Assembly: GCA_035463295.1 (NCBI GenBank)
Contig: DATHTK010000005.1
Location: 1-19,711, forward strand
DNA: 19,711 nt
Direction of reading: 5' to 3'
DNA from: DATHTK01 sp035463295
Lineage (GTDB): Bacteria > Actinomycetota > Rubrobacteria > Rubrobacterales > Rubrobacteraceae
Shown: positions 1 to 7,652 of the stretch, piece after piece
Layout of the letters: every line of letters begins with the position of its first letter
Position numbering within the stretch: the first letter of the stretch is position 1
Made by a program: the position numbers and the translations under genes
The notes under the pieces: generated by a model
What the model was told of the DNA's origin: nothing
Database searches by the model: none
What the model saw: only the letters and a program-made list of their open reading frames with translations

Positions 1-1
1 C

Positions 2-1408
2 TACGATCTGATCGCGCTGAGAATCCTAGTGGACTCCGTCAAGGACTGCTACGGCGCCCTCGGCACGGTCCACTCGATCTATAAGCCTGTGCCGGGCCGC
101 TTCAAAGACTACGTGGCGATGCCCAAGTTCAACATGTACCAGTCGCTGCACACGACGGTCATGTCGAACGAGGGGAAGATGCTGGAGATCCAGATCCGCA
201 CCAGTGACATGGACGCGACCGCCGAGTACGGTATCGCAGCTCACTGGATGTACAAGCACGGCGTCAAGGAGCGCGAGGCCGACCGGTTCGCGTGGCTGAA
301 GAGCATGATCGAGTGGCAGAAGGAGACGACCGACGCCGCCGAGTTCATGGAGGCTCTGAAGGGCGAGCTGGTCGCCGACGAGGTCTACGTCTTTACGCCC
401 AAGGGTGACGTTATGAGCCTCCCCTCGAACGCCACCCCGATAGACTTCGCCTACCACGTCCACACCGAGGTCGGGCACCGCACGATCGGAGCGAAGGTGA
501 ACGGCCGCATAGTGCCCCTCGATTCCGAGCTCGTCTCGGGCGACCGGGTGGAGATCATCACCGGCAAGTCGGCGAGCCCGAGCCGCGACTGGCTGACCGT
601 CGTGCAGAGCGGGCGCGCGAGGAACAAGATCCGGCAGTTCTTTAACAAGGCCGACCGCGAGGACAACCTGAGCCTCGGACGCGAGAAGGTCGTGAATTTG
701 CTGAAGAAGCAGCGTATCGGAAAGGTGCCCTCGGGCATCCTCGAGGACGTCGCCCGCCTGACGAACCACGCGACCCCCGACGACATGCTCGCCGCCGTCG
801 GCGCGGGCTTTCTCTCGGCGGAGAACGTCGCGCACCGCATAGCCGAGCGCGTCCAGCCGAAGGAGGAGGAGCCGCGGGCGAAGAGCCCGGCGCTCGTGCC
901 GCTCCCGCTCCCGGACGACGCCGGCAAGACGGATGCCGAGACCGGTGTGCGGGTCGTGGGATCTAGCGGCATCCTGACCCGGCTCGCCCGGTGCTGCACG
1001 CCGATGCCGGGAGACCAGATCGTCGGTTACGTCTCTCTGGGGCGGGGGGTTACGGTACACGCCGCCGGCTGCGCCAACGCGCGGGCGCTGAAGGCGCGCG
1101 ACCCGGAGCGCTTCGTGGCGGTCGAGTGGGCCGTGGACGCGACCAGGCTCTTCACCGTCGAGCTCGTCGTCGAGGCCCTCGACCGGATGCACCTCCTGAG
1201 CGACATAACGAAGGTCATCTCGGATGCGGGCGTGAACATACTCTCTGCGAGGGTCGACACCATCGAGGACCGGACGGCCCTCTCCCGCTTCGCCTTCAAG
1301 GCCGCGAGCGCCCAGCACGTCGAGGAGGTTCTGCGCAGGATCCGGGGCATCCCGGACGTCTACGACGTCTACCGGGTCTCCCGCGACGGCACCCCCGTGG
1401 AGAACTAG
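2..1408 (+). CDS. relA: RelA/SpoT (p)ppGpp synthetase/hydrolase, 3' part (5' end outside window)
   Basis: Bifunctional or monofunctional stringent-response enzyme that makes and/or degrades (p)ppGpp on the ribosome. The frame is open from base 2, so the N-terminal HD hydrolase domain and most of the synthetase domain lie upstream of the window. Visible in order (468 residues): the end of the synthetase domain (YDLIALRI at the very start, then EIQIRT and AEYGIAAHWMYK); the TGS domain beginning VYVFTPKGDV with the typical DFAYHVHTEVGH stretch; a helical linker; the cysteine/histidine zinc-finger-like segment (RCCTPMPGD, then HAAGC); and a C-terminal ACT domain (FTVELVVEALDRMHLLSDIT). Full regulatory C-terminus means this is a long RSH protein, not a small alarmone synthetase. 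Whether the hydrolase is active cannot be judged here. The stop lies 10 bases before the next gene's TTG, suggesting an operon. Confidence 0.97.
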   Translation, partial: YDLIALRILVDSVKDCYGALGTVHSIYKPVPGRFKDYVAMPKFNMYQSLHTTVMSNEGKMLEIQIRTSDMDATAEYGIAAHWMYKHGVKEREADRFAWLKSMIEWQKETTDAAEFMEALKGELVADEVYVFTPKGDVMSLPSNATPIDFAYHVHTEVGHRTIGAKVNGRIVPLDSELVSGDRVEIITGKSASPSRDWLTVVQSGRARNKIRQFFNKADREDNLSLGREKVVNLLKKQRIGKVPSGILEDVARLTNHATPDDMLAAVGAGFLSAENVAHRIAERVQPKEEEPRAKSPALVPLPLPDDAGKTDAETGVRVVGSSGILTRLARCCTPMPGDQIVGYVSLGRGVTVHAAGCANARALKARDPERFVAVEWAVDATRLFTVELVVEALDRMHLLSDITKVISDAGVNILSARVDTIEDRTALSRFAFKAASAQHVEEVLRRIRGIPDVYDVYRVSRDGTPVEN

Positions 1409-1418
1409 GGGCGCCTCT

Positions 1419-2006
1419 TTGAGCGAGATCGAGCAGGTAACCGTCTCCATGAACGGCTTCGAGGTGAACTCCTATGTCGTCCACGCCCCGGAGGGCGACA
1501 TCGTCGTGGACGCCGGGGCGGAGCCCGGCAGGATCCTCGCCGCCGTTCGCGACGACGTGGCGGCGGTTTTCGTGACCCACGGACACGCAGATCACGTGAG
1601 CGCCCTCGACGCCGTGCTGCGCGCGACGGACGCTCCTCTCTACGTGCATCCCGACGACGCCGCGAGGAACGGCACGGCGGTCTACGAGCCGCTCGGCGAC
1701 GGCGCGGAGCTTCGTGTCGCCGGTGAGAGCTTTCTCGTGCTCCACACGCCGGGTCACTCACCGGGGTCCGTCACGTTCGTCGTCGGCGAGGAACGGGTGG
1801 ACCAGATAGTTGGGGATTTGATCCTCCCGGGCAGCGTTGGCCGGACCGACCTCGACGGTGCTTCGTGGGAGGAGATCGAGGTCTCGTTGCGGAAGGTGAT
1901 GCCGCTCTGGAAGGAGGAGACCCGCCTCTTCTGCGGCCACGGCCCGGTCCTCTCAGCGATGGAGGAGCTCGAGACGAACCCTTACCTACCTCCGGTCCTG
2001 CCGTGA
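1419..2006 (+). CDS. Metallo-beta-lactamase-fold hydrolase, glyoxalase II-like
   Basis: Predicted 195-residue cytosolic metal-dependent hydrolase of the YcbL/glyoxalase II-like branch. The dinuclear metal motif THGHADH is present near residues 48-54, followed by the later ligand histidine in HTPGHSPGS, the GDLILPGSVGRTDL segment, and the C-terminal FCGHGP histidine. The short form lacks the C-terminal helical glutathione-binding domain of true glyoxalase II, so the substrate is unknown. The TTG start is chosen because it directly follows relA with a G-rich stretch upstream and keeps the first beta strand; an ATG at 1450 is a shorter alternative. The 3' end overlaps the hisS start by four bases (GTGA), implying translational coupling. 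A hydrolase of this type between relA and hisS is a common arrangement in Gram-positive bacteria. Confidence 0.88.
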   Translation: MSEIEQVTVSMNGFEVNSYVVHAPEGDIVVDAGAEPGRILAAVRDDVAAVFVTHGHADHVSALDAVLRATDAPLYVHPDDAARNGTAVYEPLGDGAELRVAGESFLVLHTPGHSPGSVTFVVGEERVDQIVGDLILPGSVGRTDLDGASWEEIEVSLRKVMPLWKEETRLFCGHGPVLSAMEELETNPYLPPVLP

Positions 2007-3280
2007 GCTACAGGGGTCCGAAGGGGACCTACGACGTCTTCCCGGGCGTCTCCAGGGATCCTCACGAGCGCCCCGAATTGTGGAGCTTCGTCGAGGGCCG
2101 GGCGCGCGACCTTCTCCGGCGGTACAACTACTCGGAGGTGCGGACCCCGATCTTCGAGGAGGCGCAGCTCTTCGCTAGGAGCGCCGGTGAGGCCTCGGAT
2201 ATCGTGGTCCAGAAGGAGATGTTCACATTCCGGGACAAGGGGAACAGGGAGCTCGCCCTCCGGCCCGAGGGCACCCCCGGGGCCATACGCGCCTATATCG
2301 AGCACGGTCTCTTCAAGCTGGCGCAGCCGATCAAGCTGTTCTATATCGGGCCCATGTTCCGCCAGGAACGCCAGCAGAGGGGTCGCTACCGCCAGCACAC
2401 CCAGATCGGGGTGGAGGTCCTCGGCTCCCCGGACCCGCTGGTGGACGTCGAGGTGATAGCTCTCCTCTACGCGATCCACCAGGCCGTGGGCGTCGAGGAT
2501 GAGGTGGTCTACCTGAATAACCTGGGCGACGTCGCGACGCGCCGCCGCTACGTCCCCGAGCTGCGCGCCTTTCTCGAGAGGCACCGCGACGAGCTGGACC
2601 CGGATTCGGTGGCGCGGCTGGAGACGAACCCCATGCGCACCTTCGACTCGAAGGACGAGAACACCCAGGCGCTCCTGGCCGAGGCGCCGACCCTCAGGGA
2701 ATTCCTGAGCGCCGAAGCCCGGGAGCACCTCGAGGCGGTCGAGGATGGGCTCCGGACCATCGGCGTACCCTACGAGGTCGACGAGCGGCTCGTGCGCGGC
2801 CTCGACTACTACAACCTGACGGTCTTCGAGGCCAAGAGCGGCATGCTGGGGGCTCAGGATACGGTCGGGGCGGGGGGGAGGTACAACGGTCTCGTCTCCG
2901 AGCTCGGCGGCCCCGACCTCGCGGGCATCGGTTTCGGGAGCGGGGTCGAGCGCATCCTGCTCGCCGCTTCGTCCCACGAGGTCGCCCCGGCGCTCGACGT
3001 GTTTTTCGTGACGCTGACGCCCGAGGCTCGTATGACGGCGGTCGGGCTGGCGAGCGCCCTCCGGGACGAAGGGATCGCCTGCGACCTCGACTACGGGGGA
3101 CGCGGCGCGAAGGGGCAGTTCAAGCAGGCCGACCGCTCGGGAGCGGCCTACGCGGCCATCCTGGGCGAGGACGAGCTCGAACGCGGCGTCTGCACCGTGC
3201 GCGATATGACCTCCGGCGAGGAGCGCGAGGTGCCGGTGGCCGAGGGCGCAAAGGAGCTGCTGCGGGCCGTCAGCGGATGA
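2003..3280 (+). CDS. hisS: Histidyl-tRNA synthetase
   Basis: Class II aminoacyl-tRNA synthetase that charges tRNA-His. The 425-residue product has the usual length for bacterial HisRS. It starts YRGPKGTYDVFP, the typical N-terminus. Class II motif 2 appears as FRQERQQRGRYRQHTQIG, the histidine-binding segment as LVRGLDYYNLTVFE, the glycine-rich stretch as GAGGRYNGL, and motif 3 as GIGFGSGVERIL. The C-terminal anticodon-binding domain follows (from about DVFFVTLTPEA). The GTG at 2003 is chosen because it overlaps the preceding stop (GTGA) and gives the family N-terminus; the frame is open further upstream but that would add an unrelated extension inside the hydrolase gene. Last gene of the relA operon; about 200 non-coding bases follow. 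Confidence 0.97.
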   Translation: MSYRGPKGTYDVFPGVSRDPHERPELWSFVEGRARDLLRRYNYSEVRTPIFEEAQLFARSAGEASDIVVQKEMFTFRDKGNRELALRPEGTPGAIRAYIEHGLFKLAQPIKLFYIGPMFRQERQQRGRYRQHTQIGVEVLGSPDPLVDVEVIALLYAIHQAVGVEDEVVYLNNLGDVATRRRYVPELRAFLERHRDELDPDSVARLETNPMRTFDSKDENTQALLAEAPTLREFLSAEAREHLEAVEDGLRTIGVPYEVDERLVRGLDYYNLTVFEAKSGMLGAQDTVGAGGRYNGLVSELGGPDLAGIGFGSGVERILLAASSHEVAPALDVFFVTLTPEARMTAVGLASALRDEGIACDLDYGGRGAKGQFKQADRSGAAYAAILGEDELERGVCTVRDMTSGEEREVPVAEGAKELLRAVSG

Positions 3281-3475
3281 TTCCGTCAGGGTGGCTCCTC
3301 CACGGCACTATGGGCCGGGCCTACTCGCTAACACCCGTGCCGGCGCTGGTGTTGCTGCCGTAGGATGTGGTAGCGGCGGTGCCCTCTCGCGCGCCGAGCC
3401 GGGGACGAGCGCGGCCGTGCGGTTCATTGCAGGTTTCGGGCTCCTCTCCGGAGGGACGCTGGCGCGCGGGGAAGA

Positions 3476-3481
3476 TAGAGT
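3476..3481 (+). promoter_or_regulatory. Candidate -10 box (TAGAGT) of the sirtuin gene
   Basis: TAGAGT stands in the 209-base GC-rich gap after hisS and ends eight bases before the sirtuin ATG at 3490. No clear -35 element or Shine-Dalgarno sequence is seen, so a leaderless transcript is plausible. Earlier in the gap (3330-3353) a weak AACACC/GGTGTT inverted repeat with a 12-base loop could end hisS transcription; no gene is supported in the gap. Confidence 0.4.
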
Positions 3482-3489
3482 GTACGTGG

Positions 3490-4254
3490 ATGAGCGAGGG
3501 TAGTCCGGAGATCCCACGGGAGCTGGTCGCCTCTATGGGGGAGGCGAAGAGCGTCGCCGTGCTCACCGGCTCCGGCATCTCCGCCGAGAGCGGGGTCCCG
3601 ACGTTCCGCGAGGCGCAGACCGGCCTCTGGGCGCGCTACGATCCGCGGCAGCTCGCTACCCCCGAGGCGTTCGCCCGGGACCCGCATCTGGTGTGGGAGT
3701 GGTACGAGTGGCGGCGCGGCCTCGTCGCGGCAGCCGAGCCAAACCCCGGCCACACGGCTTTGGCGGAGCTCGCACGGAGGGTGTTCGACCTCACCCTCAC
3801 AACCCAGAACGTGGATGGTCTGCACGCCCGGGCTGGCAACCGCGGGGTCATAGAGCTGCACGGCAACATCATGCGCTCGAAGTGCTCGGAGGAAGGCGTA
3901 ATCGTCGAGGGGTACGAGGAAGGGGAGAGGCCCCCGCGGTGCTCCAGGTGCGGGGCGGCGCTACGGCCGGACGTGGTGTGGTTCGGGGAGATGCTGCCGC
4001 CCGGGGCGCTGGAGGAGGCCTCGGAGGCGGCGCGCGGTTGCGAACTGTTCCTCTCGATCGGTACGTCGAGCCTGGTCTACCCGGCGGCCGGACTGCCCTA
4101 CGAGGCGCTGGAGTACGGAGCGACGGTCGTCGAGATCAACCCGGACGAGACGCCGCTCACGCGCCACGCCGATTACGCGCTCCGGGGTAGGGCGGGTGAG
4201 ATCCTGCCGGAGCTCGTCCGTAGAGCGTTCGCCGAAGTGCCGGGTACCCGGTGA
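3490..4254 (+). CDS. cobB: NAD-dependent protein deacylase, class III sirtuin (CobB/Sir2 type)
   Basis: Predicted 254-residue cytosolic sirtuin that removes acyl groups from lysines using NAD+. NAD-binding motif is TGSGISAESGVPTFR, followed by TQNVDGLH and the catalytic histidine (His124) in ELHGN. A Tyr-x-x-Arg pair (Tyr72, Arg75 in WYEWRR) matches the class III signature known from SIRT5 and E. coli CobB, which favours succinyl- or malonyl-lysine; activity on those groups is inferred. Only three of the usual four zinc cysteines are visible (Cys132, Cys151, Cys154): the first pair lacks its partner. The ATG at 3490 gives the normal N-terminus just ahead of the Rossmann fold, although the frame is open upstream. 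It appears to be transcribed from its own -10 box, separate from hisS and from the next gene. Confidence 0.92.
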   Translation: MSEGSPEIPRELVASMGEAKSVAVLTGSGISAESGVPTFREAQTGLWARYDPRQLATPEAFARDPHLVWEWYEWRRGLVAAAEPNPGHTALAELARRVFDLTLTTQNVDGLHARAGNRGVIELHGNIMRSKCSEEGVIVEGYEEGERPPRCSRCGAALRPDVVWFGEMLPPGALEEASEAARGCELFLSIGTSSLVYPAAGLPYEALEYGATVVEINPDETPLTRHADYALRGRAGEILPELVRRAFAEVPGTR

Positions 4255-4286
4255 GCGCGCTTCCGAACAAGAGAAGCCCGGTGGTG

Positions 4287-4315
4287 TTGCGAGTACTTCC
4301 GGCCGTGGATATATT
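4287..4315 (+). promoter_or_regulatory. Promoter (TTGCGA-17 bp-TATATT) of the small ABM-like gene
   Basis: TTGCGA at 4287-4292 and TATATT at 4310-4315 are separated by 17 bases and stand out in GC-rich DNA. Transcription would begin near 4322, downstream of the GTG at 4319, so this promoter supports the ATG at 4352 (with GGAG six bases upstream) as the true start of the next gene. Confidence 0.55.
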
Positions 4316-4351
4316 CCGGTGCGCACAGACGGCGAGTACTTGGAGTTACGC

Positions 4352-4657
4352 ATGTTCGCACGAGTCAGCACGTTCCAGGGGCTCCCGGACAAGACGGCGG
4401 AGGGCATCCGGGTGGCGCGGGAGCAGATACTGCCGGCGGCCAGGCTGCTGGACGGCTTTCGGGGTCTCTACATCCTCTTCGACCGCGAGAGCGGGCGCTC
4501 ACTCGCCATGACCCTCTGGGAGACCGAGGAGGACATGCGGGCGAGCGAGGAGGCGGCGCTGCGGGCGCGCAGCGAGAGCGCCGAGGCGTCGGGCGAGGCT
4601 ATCGTCAGCGTGGAGCGCTACGAGGTAGCCCTGCGGGAGCTCGTGGAGGGGAGCTAG
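4352..4657 (+). CDS. Small ABM-like (dimeric alpha/beta barrel) protein
   Basis: A 101-residue protein resembling the antibiotic biosynthesis monooxygenase (ABM)/dimeric ferredoxin-like barrel family common in actinobacteria. It shows MFARVSTFQG at the start, a central DGFRGLYILFDRESG beta-hairpin region and LAMTLWETEEDMRASEEAA, the usual strand-helix pattern. Members of this group are often heme- or small-molecule-binding or simply uncharacterised; no catalytic residue can be assigned. The ATG at 4352 has GGAG at 4342-4345; a GTG at 4319 is in frame but lies before the predicted transcription start. It is convergent with aspS, and the two stop codons overlap within the sequence CTAG at 4654-4657. 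Confidence 0.75.
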   Translation: MFARVSTFQGLPDKTAEGIRVAREQILPAARLLDGFRGLYILFDRESGRSLAMTLWETEEDMRASEEAALRARSESAEASGEAIVSVERYEVALRELVEGS

Positions 4658-6465
4658 GAGCCCGCGGCGTCGCCGGGTTTCCGGCGCAAGCGGATGTGGA
4701 GATCTTCGAGCTGGCGCTCGTCGACGGGCGAGGGGGCGTCCATCATCTCGTCCCGGGCCGCCTGGGTCTTGGGGAAGGCCATGACCTCCCTGATGTTCGG
4801 CTGGTCCCTGAGGACCATGATCAGGCGGTCGATGCCGGGCGCTATGCCGCCGTGCGGCGGCGCCCCGTAGCGGAAGGCCGTGAGCATCGCTCCGAACCTC
4901 CGCTCCGCCTCCTGCGGCGAGATGCCGATAACCGAGAAGACCCTCTGCTGGAGGTCCGGGCGGTGTATACGGATGCTGCCCGAGGCGAGCTCGACGCCGT
5001 TCGCGACGAGGTCGTAGAGCTGGCCGATGACTTTCAGGGGTTCGCTCTCCAGGAGTGGCAGGTCCTCCTCCCGCGGCATGGTGAACATGTGATGCATCGG
5101 CTCCACCCTCTTCTCCTCCTCGTTCCACTCGAAGAGCGGGAAGTCCGTCACCCAGCAGAAGCCGAGAGATTCTTCGTCCGCGAGCCCGAGCCGGTCGCGG
5201 AAGTGGAGCCGGAGGCGGTTCAGGCTCTCGAAGACGACCGGGTCCCGGTCGGCGACGAGAAAGAGGTAGTCTTCGGTCTCCGCTCCGAGTCTCTCGCGCA
5301 GCGATGCTTGCTCCTCCGGGGAGAAGAACTTCGCGACGGGTCCCGCAAGCGCCTTGTCTTCGACGCGGAAGTGGGCGAGGCCGCGCGCGCCGCCGGTCGT
5401 GGCGACGGCGGTCAGGTCGTCGAGCTCGCGGCGCGTCAGGTCGCCGAGGCCGCCGACGGCGATGCCGCGCACCGAGCCGCCGGCTTCGACCGCCCCGCGG
5501 AAGACCTTGAACTCGGAGGAGCGGGCGAGCTCGCTCACGTCCACGAGCTCGAGGCCGAAACGGATGTCCGGTTTATCCGTGCCGAAGCGGTCCATTGCCT
5601 CCCTGTAGGTGAGGCGGGGGAAGGGTTTGTGGAGGATGGCTTTCTGTGTAAGATTCTCGACGATCTCCACGTAGAGGTCCTCGACGAGGGCGAGGATCTC
5701 CTCCCGGGTCGTGTAGCTCATCTCGAGGTCGAGCTGGGTGTGCTCCGGCTGGCGGTCGCCGCGCTGGTCCTCGTCGCGCAGGGCGCGGGCTATCTGGAAG
5801 TAGCGCTCGAAGCCGGCGACCATCAGGAGCTGCTTGAACTGCTGGGGGGACTGGGGGAGGGCGTAGAACTCTCCGGGGTAGAGTCGGCTCGGCACGAGGT
5901 AGTCGCGGGCACCCTCCGGGGTGGACCTGGTCAGGAGCGGCGTCTCTATCTCGAGGAAACCGCGCTCGTCGAGGTAGTCGCGCATGTACTTGACGACCTC
6001 GTGACGGAAGACGACGTTATCGCGCATCCGGGAGCGCCGGAGGTCGAGGTAGCGATACTTCAGCCGCAGCAGCTCGTCGACCGGCCGCTCGCGGTCGATC
6101 TCGAACGGGGGCGTCTCGGAGGCGTTCAGCACGTCGAGCGTGGTCGCCTCGACCTCGATCTGGCCGGTCGGCAGGTCGAGATTCTCGTTGCCCGCGGGGC
6201 GCCGGACGACCTCTCCCTCGACCGAGAGAGACCACTCGGGCCTGAGGCCCTCGGCGGCGGCGAAGACCTCCTCCCTTTCGGGGTCGAAGGTAACCTGGGT
6301 GATCCCCCACCGGTCGCGCAGGTCGACGAAGATCAGACCACCGTGGTCCCTGCGGCGGTGCACCCACCCGGCGAGCCTGACGCGCTCCCCGACGTTCTCT
6401 TTGCGCAGCTCCCCGGCGGTGTGCGTCCTGTAGGGGTTCGCGGCCTGCCCGTCTCCTGGATACAA
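4654..6465 (-). CDS. aspS: Aspartyl-tRNA synthetase, probably non-discriminating (AspRS)
   Basis: Class II synthetase charging tRNA-Asp, and perhaps tRNA-Asn; 603 residues, normal for the bacterial type with a GAD insertion domain. Order: N-terminal OB-fold anticodon-binding domain (GELRKENVGERVRLAGWVHR), a motif-1 region around PLLTRSTPEGARDYLVPSR, motif 2 (FRDEDQRGDRQPEHTQ), the GAD domain in the middle third, and motif 3 (GIAPGIDRLIMVL). His41 in RRRDHGG is the residue associated with non-discriminating bacterial AspRS, where E. coli has leucine. The TTG at 6465-6463 is chosen because GAGGAG lies seven bases upstream and the protein then starts MYPGDGQAANPYRTHT; the frame stays open upstream but that part is low-complexity antisense. 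It stands alone on the minus strand between plus-strand genes, unlike the usual hisS-aspS pairing, so it seems to have been inverted. Confidence 0.96.
   Translation of the reverse strand: MYPGDGQAANPYRTHTAGELRKENVGERVRLAGWVHRRRDHGGLIFVDLRDRWGITQVTFDPEREEVFAAAEGLRPEWSLSVEGEVVRRPAGNENLDLPTGQIEVEATTLDVLNASETPPFEIDRERPVDELLRLKYRYLDLRRSRMRDNVVFRHEVVKYMRDYLDERGFLEIETPLLTRSTPEGARDYLVPSRLYPGEFYALPQSPQQFKQLLMVAGFERYFQIARALRDEDQRGDRQPEHTQLDLEMSYTTREEILALVEDLYVEIVENLTQKAILHKPFPRLTYREAMDRFGTDKPDIRFGLELVDVSELARSSEFKVFRGAVEAGGSVRGIAVGGLGDLTRRELDDLTAVATTGGARGLAHFRVEDKALAGPVAKFFSPEEQASLRERLGAETEDYLFLVADRDPVVFESLNRLRLHFRDRLGLADEESLGFCWVTDFPLFEWNEEEKRVEPMHHMFTMPREEDLPLLESEPLKVIGQLYDLVANGVELASGSIRIHRPDLQQRVFSVIGISPQEAERRFGAMLTAFRYGAPPHGGIAPGIDRLIMVLRDQPNIREVMAFPKTQAARDEMMDAPSPVDERQLEDLHIRLRRKPGDAAGS
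4661..4680 (+). terminator. Weak hairpin plus TTT after the ABM-like gene
   Basis: CCCGCG pairs with CGcCGGG (one bulged base) around a GCGT loop, followed by TTT, starting three bases after the ABM-like stop. It lies inside the 3' end of the aspS coding region, so the match may be incidental. Confidence 0.25.
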
Positions 6466-6526
6466 AGGTGGTCTCCTCTCTGCCGAACGCCCGGGTTGCG
6501 GGTGTTTTTCACCGATGAGCGGCGCG

Positions 6527-6555
6527 TTGCGCCCTTTACACCCGCGTGCTAAGTT
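6527..6555 (+). promoter_or_regulatory. Candidate promoter (TTGCGC-17 bp-TAAGTT) of the lipoprotein gene
   Basis: In the 166-base divergent gap between aspS and the lipoprotein gene, TTGCGC (6527-6532) and TAAGTT (6550-6555) are 17 bases apart on the plus strand. The -35 resembles the TTGCGA upstream of the ABM-like gene. On the minus strand CTGACC (6590-6585) and TAGGAT (6569-6564), with a short 15-base spacer, could drive aspS; that one is weaker. Confidence 0.35.
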
Positions 6556-6631
6556 AGCGCCAAATCCTACCACGGGGGCCAGCGGGTCAGGGAGGCTCCC
6601 GGCAGGGGAGAGGTTTATCCGAGAGAACGGT

Positions 6632-7597
6632 ATGGGGAGTTTGAAGATCGGGCTGTCTGTGGCGTTGATCTTGATCGGGTTCCTCTTATCCGCCTGCGGC
6701 GGCGGCGACGACGAAGTGGACACCCCGCCCCCCGCCCCGCCGCCCGCGGCCGCGCCCGCAGCGCCGGGGGAGGGCACCGTCGGGGCGGGGCAGGCCGAGA
6801 CGACGAGGGACGTGCCCCTCTCGCTGAACCTGGATGAGCCGGTGCCGCCGGGTTTCCGGGAGGCGTACCAGCGGAGAGCTCTCATAACCGTTCAGTTCTA
6901 CCGGCTGGGACAGGATGGTTTCTATCCGCAGGGCCTCGAGCCGGACGTGACGGTCAGCGACTCGATGGAGCAGCTACGCGCCGAGTACCCGACCATCGAG
7001 TTCTTCTCCTACGAGATCACGAACCCCGGGTCGGCGGAGAGCAGCGATCAGCTCGAGTCCGGCCAGTACGGCACGCTGGCAGCGCAGCTCGGGGTTGGCA
7101 TAACGCCTTTTGTCGCGATGCTCGCGCCGGGCGGGGACGAGTACGTGATCACGAACCTCTATCAGGGTTATGTGCCGCAGGCGGTGCTGAGCCAAGCGCT
7201 CTTCGACCTCTCGGCGGTGCAGGTCGAGGACAACACGAGCGACGTCAACGTGGAGATCGCCCAGATCGAGCTCACCGAGAGCGGCGGCGGCATCGAGTAC
7301 GTCAAGGTCGAGAACCTCGGCGAGGACCCGGTGGATCTGCAGGGCTTCTCGTTGCGCGTCCTGGAGCCGGAGACGGGTCAGGTGAGCCCGGACTCCCCCG
7401 GGGTGACCATCAACGACCCGATCGAGCTCCCCCCGCGCCGGAGCGCCTCCATCGGGCGCGTTCCCGACATCGTCGACGCAGACGGCGAGCGGGTGGTCGG
7501 GACTTTCTCGGGAGGGGAGGCGCTGGATCTCGCTCCCGGCGACCAGGTGGCGCTGCTCGATGCCGGGGGAGCGGTCGCCTCGACGCTGACGGTCTAG
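6632..7597 (+). CDS. Lipoprotein with cysteine-less thioredoxin-like region and lamin-tail-like domain
   Basis: A 321-residue predicted lipoprotein of unknown function. The signal peptide ends in the lipobox LSAC with the lipidated Cys22, followed by a Gly/Asp patch and a Pro/Ala-rich tether (about residues 30-45). Residues about 85-195 look like a thioredoxin fold: an ALITVQFY strand, then LAAQLGVGITPFVAML with the cis-proline signature, but no CxxC redox pair, so it is unlikely to be a redox enzyme. Residues about 205-321 resemble a lamin-tail domain (IEYVKVENLGEDPVDLQGFSL, then LAPGDQVALLDAGG), a small immunoglobulin-like fold found in secreted bacterial proteins. The ATG at 6632 places the signal peptide correctly; its Shine-Dalgarno is weak. 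The protein is probably anchored outside the membrane. The product name is structural, not functional. Confidence 0.8.
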   Translation: MGSLKIGLSVALILIGFLLSACGGGDDEVDTPPPAPPPAAAPAAPGEGTVGAGQAETTRDVPLSLNLDEPVPPGFREAYQRRALITVQFYRLGQDGFYPQGLEPDVTVSDSMEQLRAEYPTIEFFSYEITNPGSAESSDQLESGQYGTLAAQLGVGITPFVAMLAPGGDEYVITNLYQGYVPQAVLSQALFDLSAVQVEDNTSDVNVEIAQIELTESGGGIEYVKVENLGEDPVDLQGFSLRVLEPETGQVSPDSPGVTINDPIELPPRRSASIGRVPDIVDADGERVVGTFSGGEALDLAPGDQVALLDAGGAVASTLTV

Positions 7598-7599
7598 AG

Positions 7600-7617
7600 G
7601 TTCCGGGCTTCGGGAAC
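7600..7617 (+). terminator. Hairpin after the lipoprotein gene
   Basis: GTTCCG and CGGgAAC pair with one bulged G around a GGCTT loop, three bases after the stop codon. There is no following T-run, which is common for hairpins in high-GC actinobacteria; the role as terminator is inferred from position. Confidence 0.35.
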
Positions 7618-7652
7618 AGCCGGAGTCCGGGTGCAATTCCGCTCTCTTGAGC

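Noticed and set aside
26..1450. Long minus-strand frame opposite relA
   Set aside because: Antisense shadow of relA caused by base composition; no recognisable motif or ribosome-binding site.
3291..3503. 70-codon plus-strand frame between hisS and the sirtuin gene
   Set aside because: Low-complexity translation, no ribosome-binding site, and it overlaps the sirtuin promoter and start.
4319..4351. GTG 4319 as start of the ABM-like gene
   Set aside because: It lies upstream of the predicted transcription start of the TTGCGA/TATATT promoter and lacks a ribosome-binding site; ATG 4352 has GGAG.
4696..6552. Open frame of more than 600 codons on the plus strand opposite aspS
   Set aside because: It mirrors the aspS codons; high third-position G+C keeps antisense frames open. 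The translation is low-complexity and matches no family, while aspS is unmistakable.
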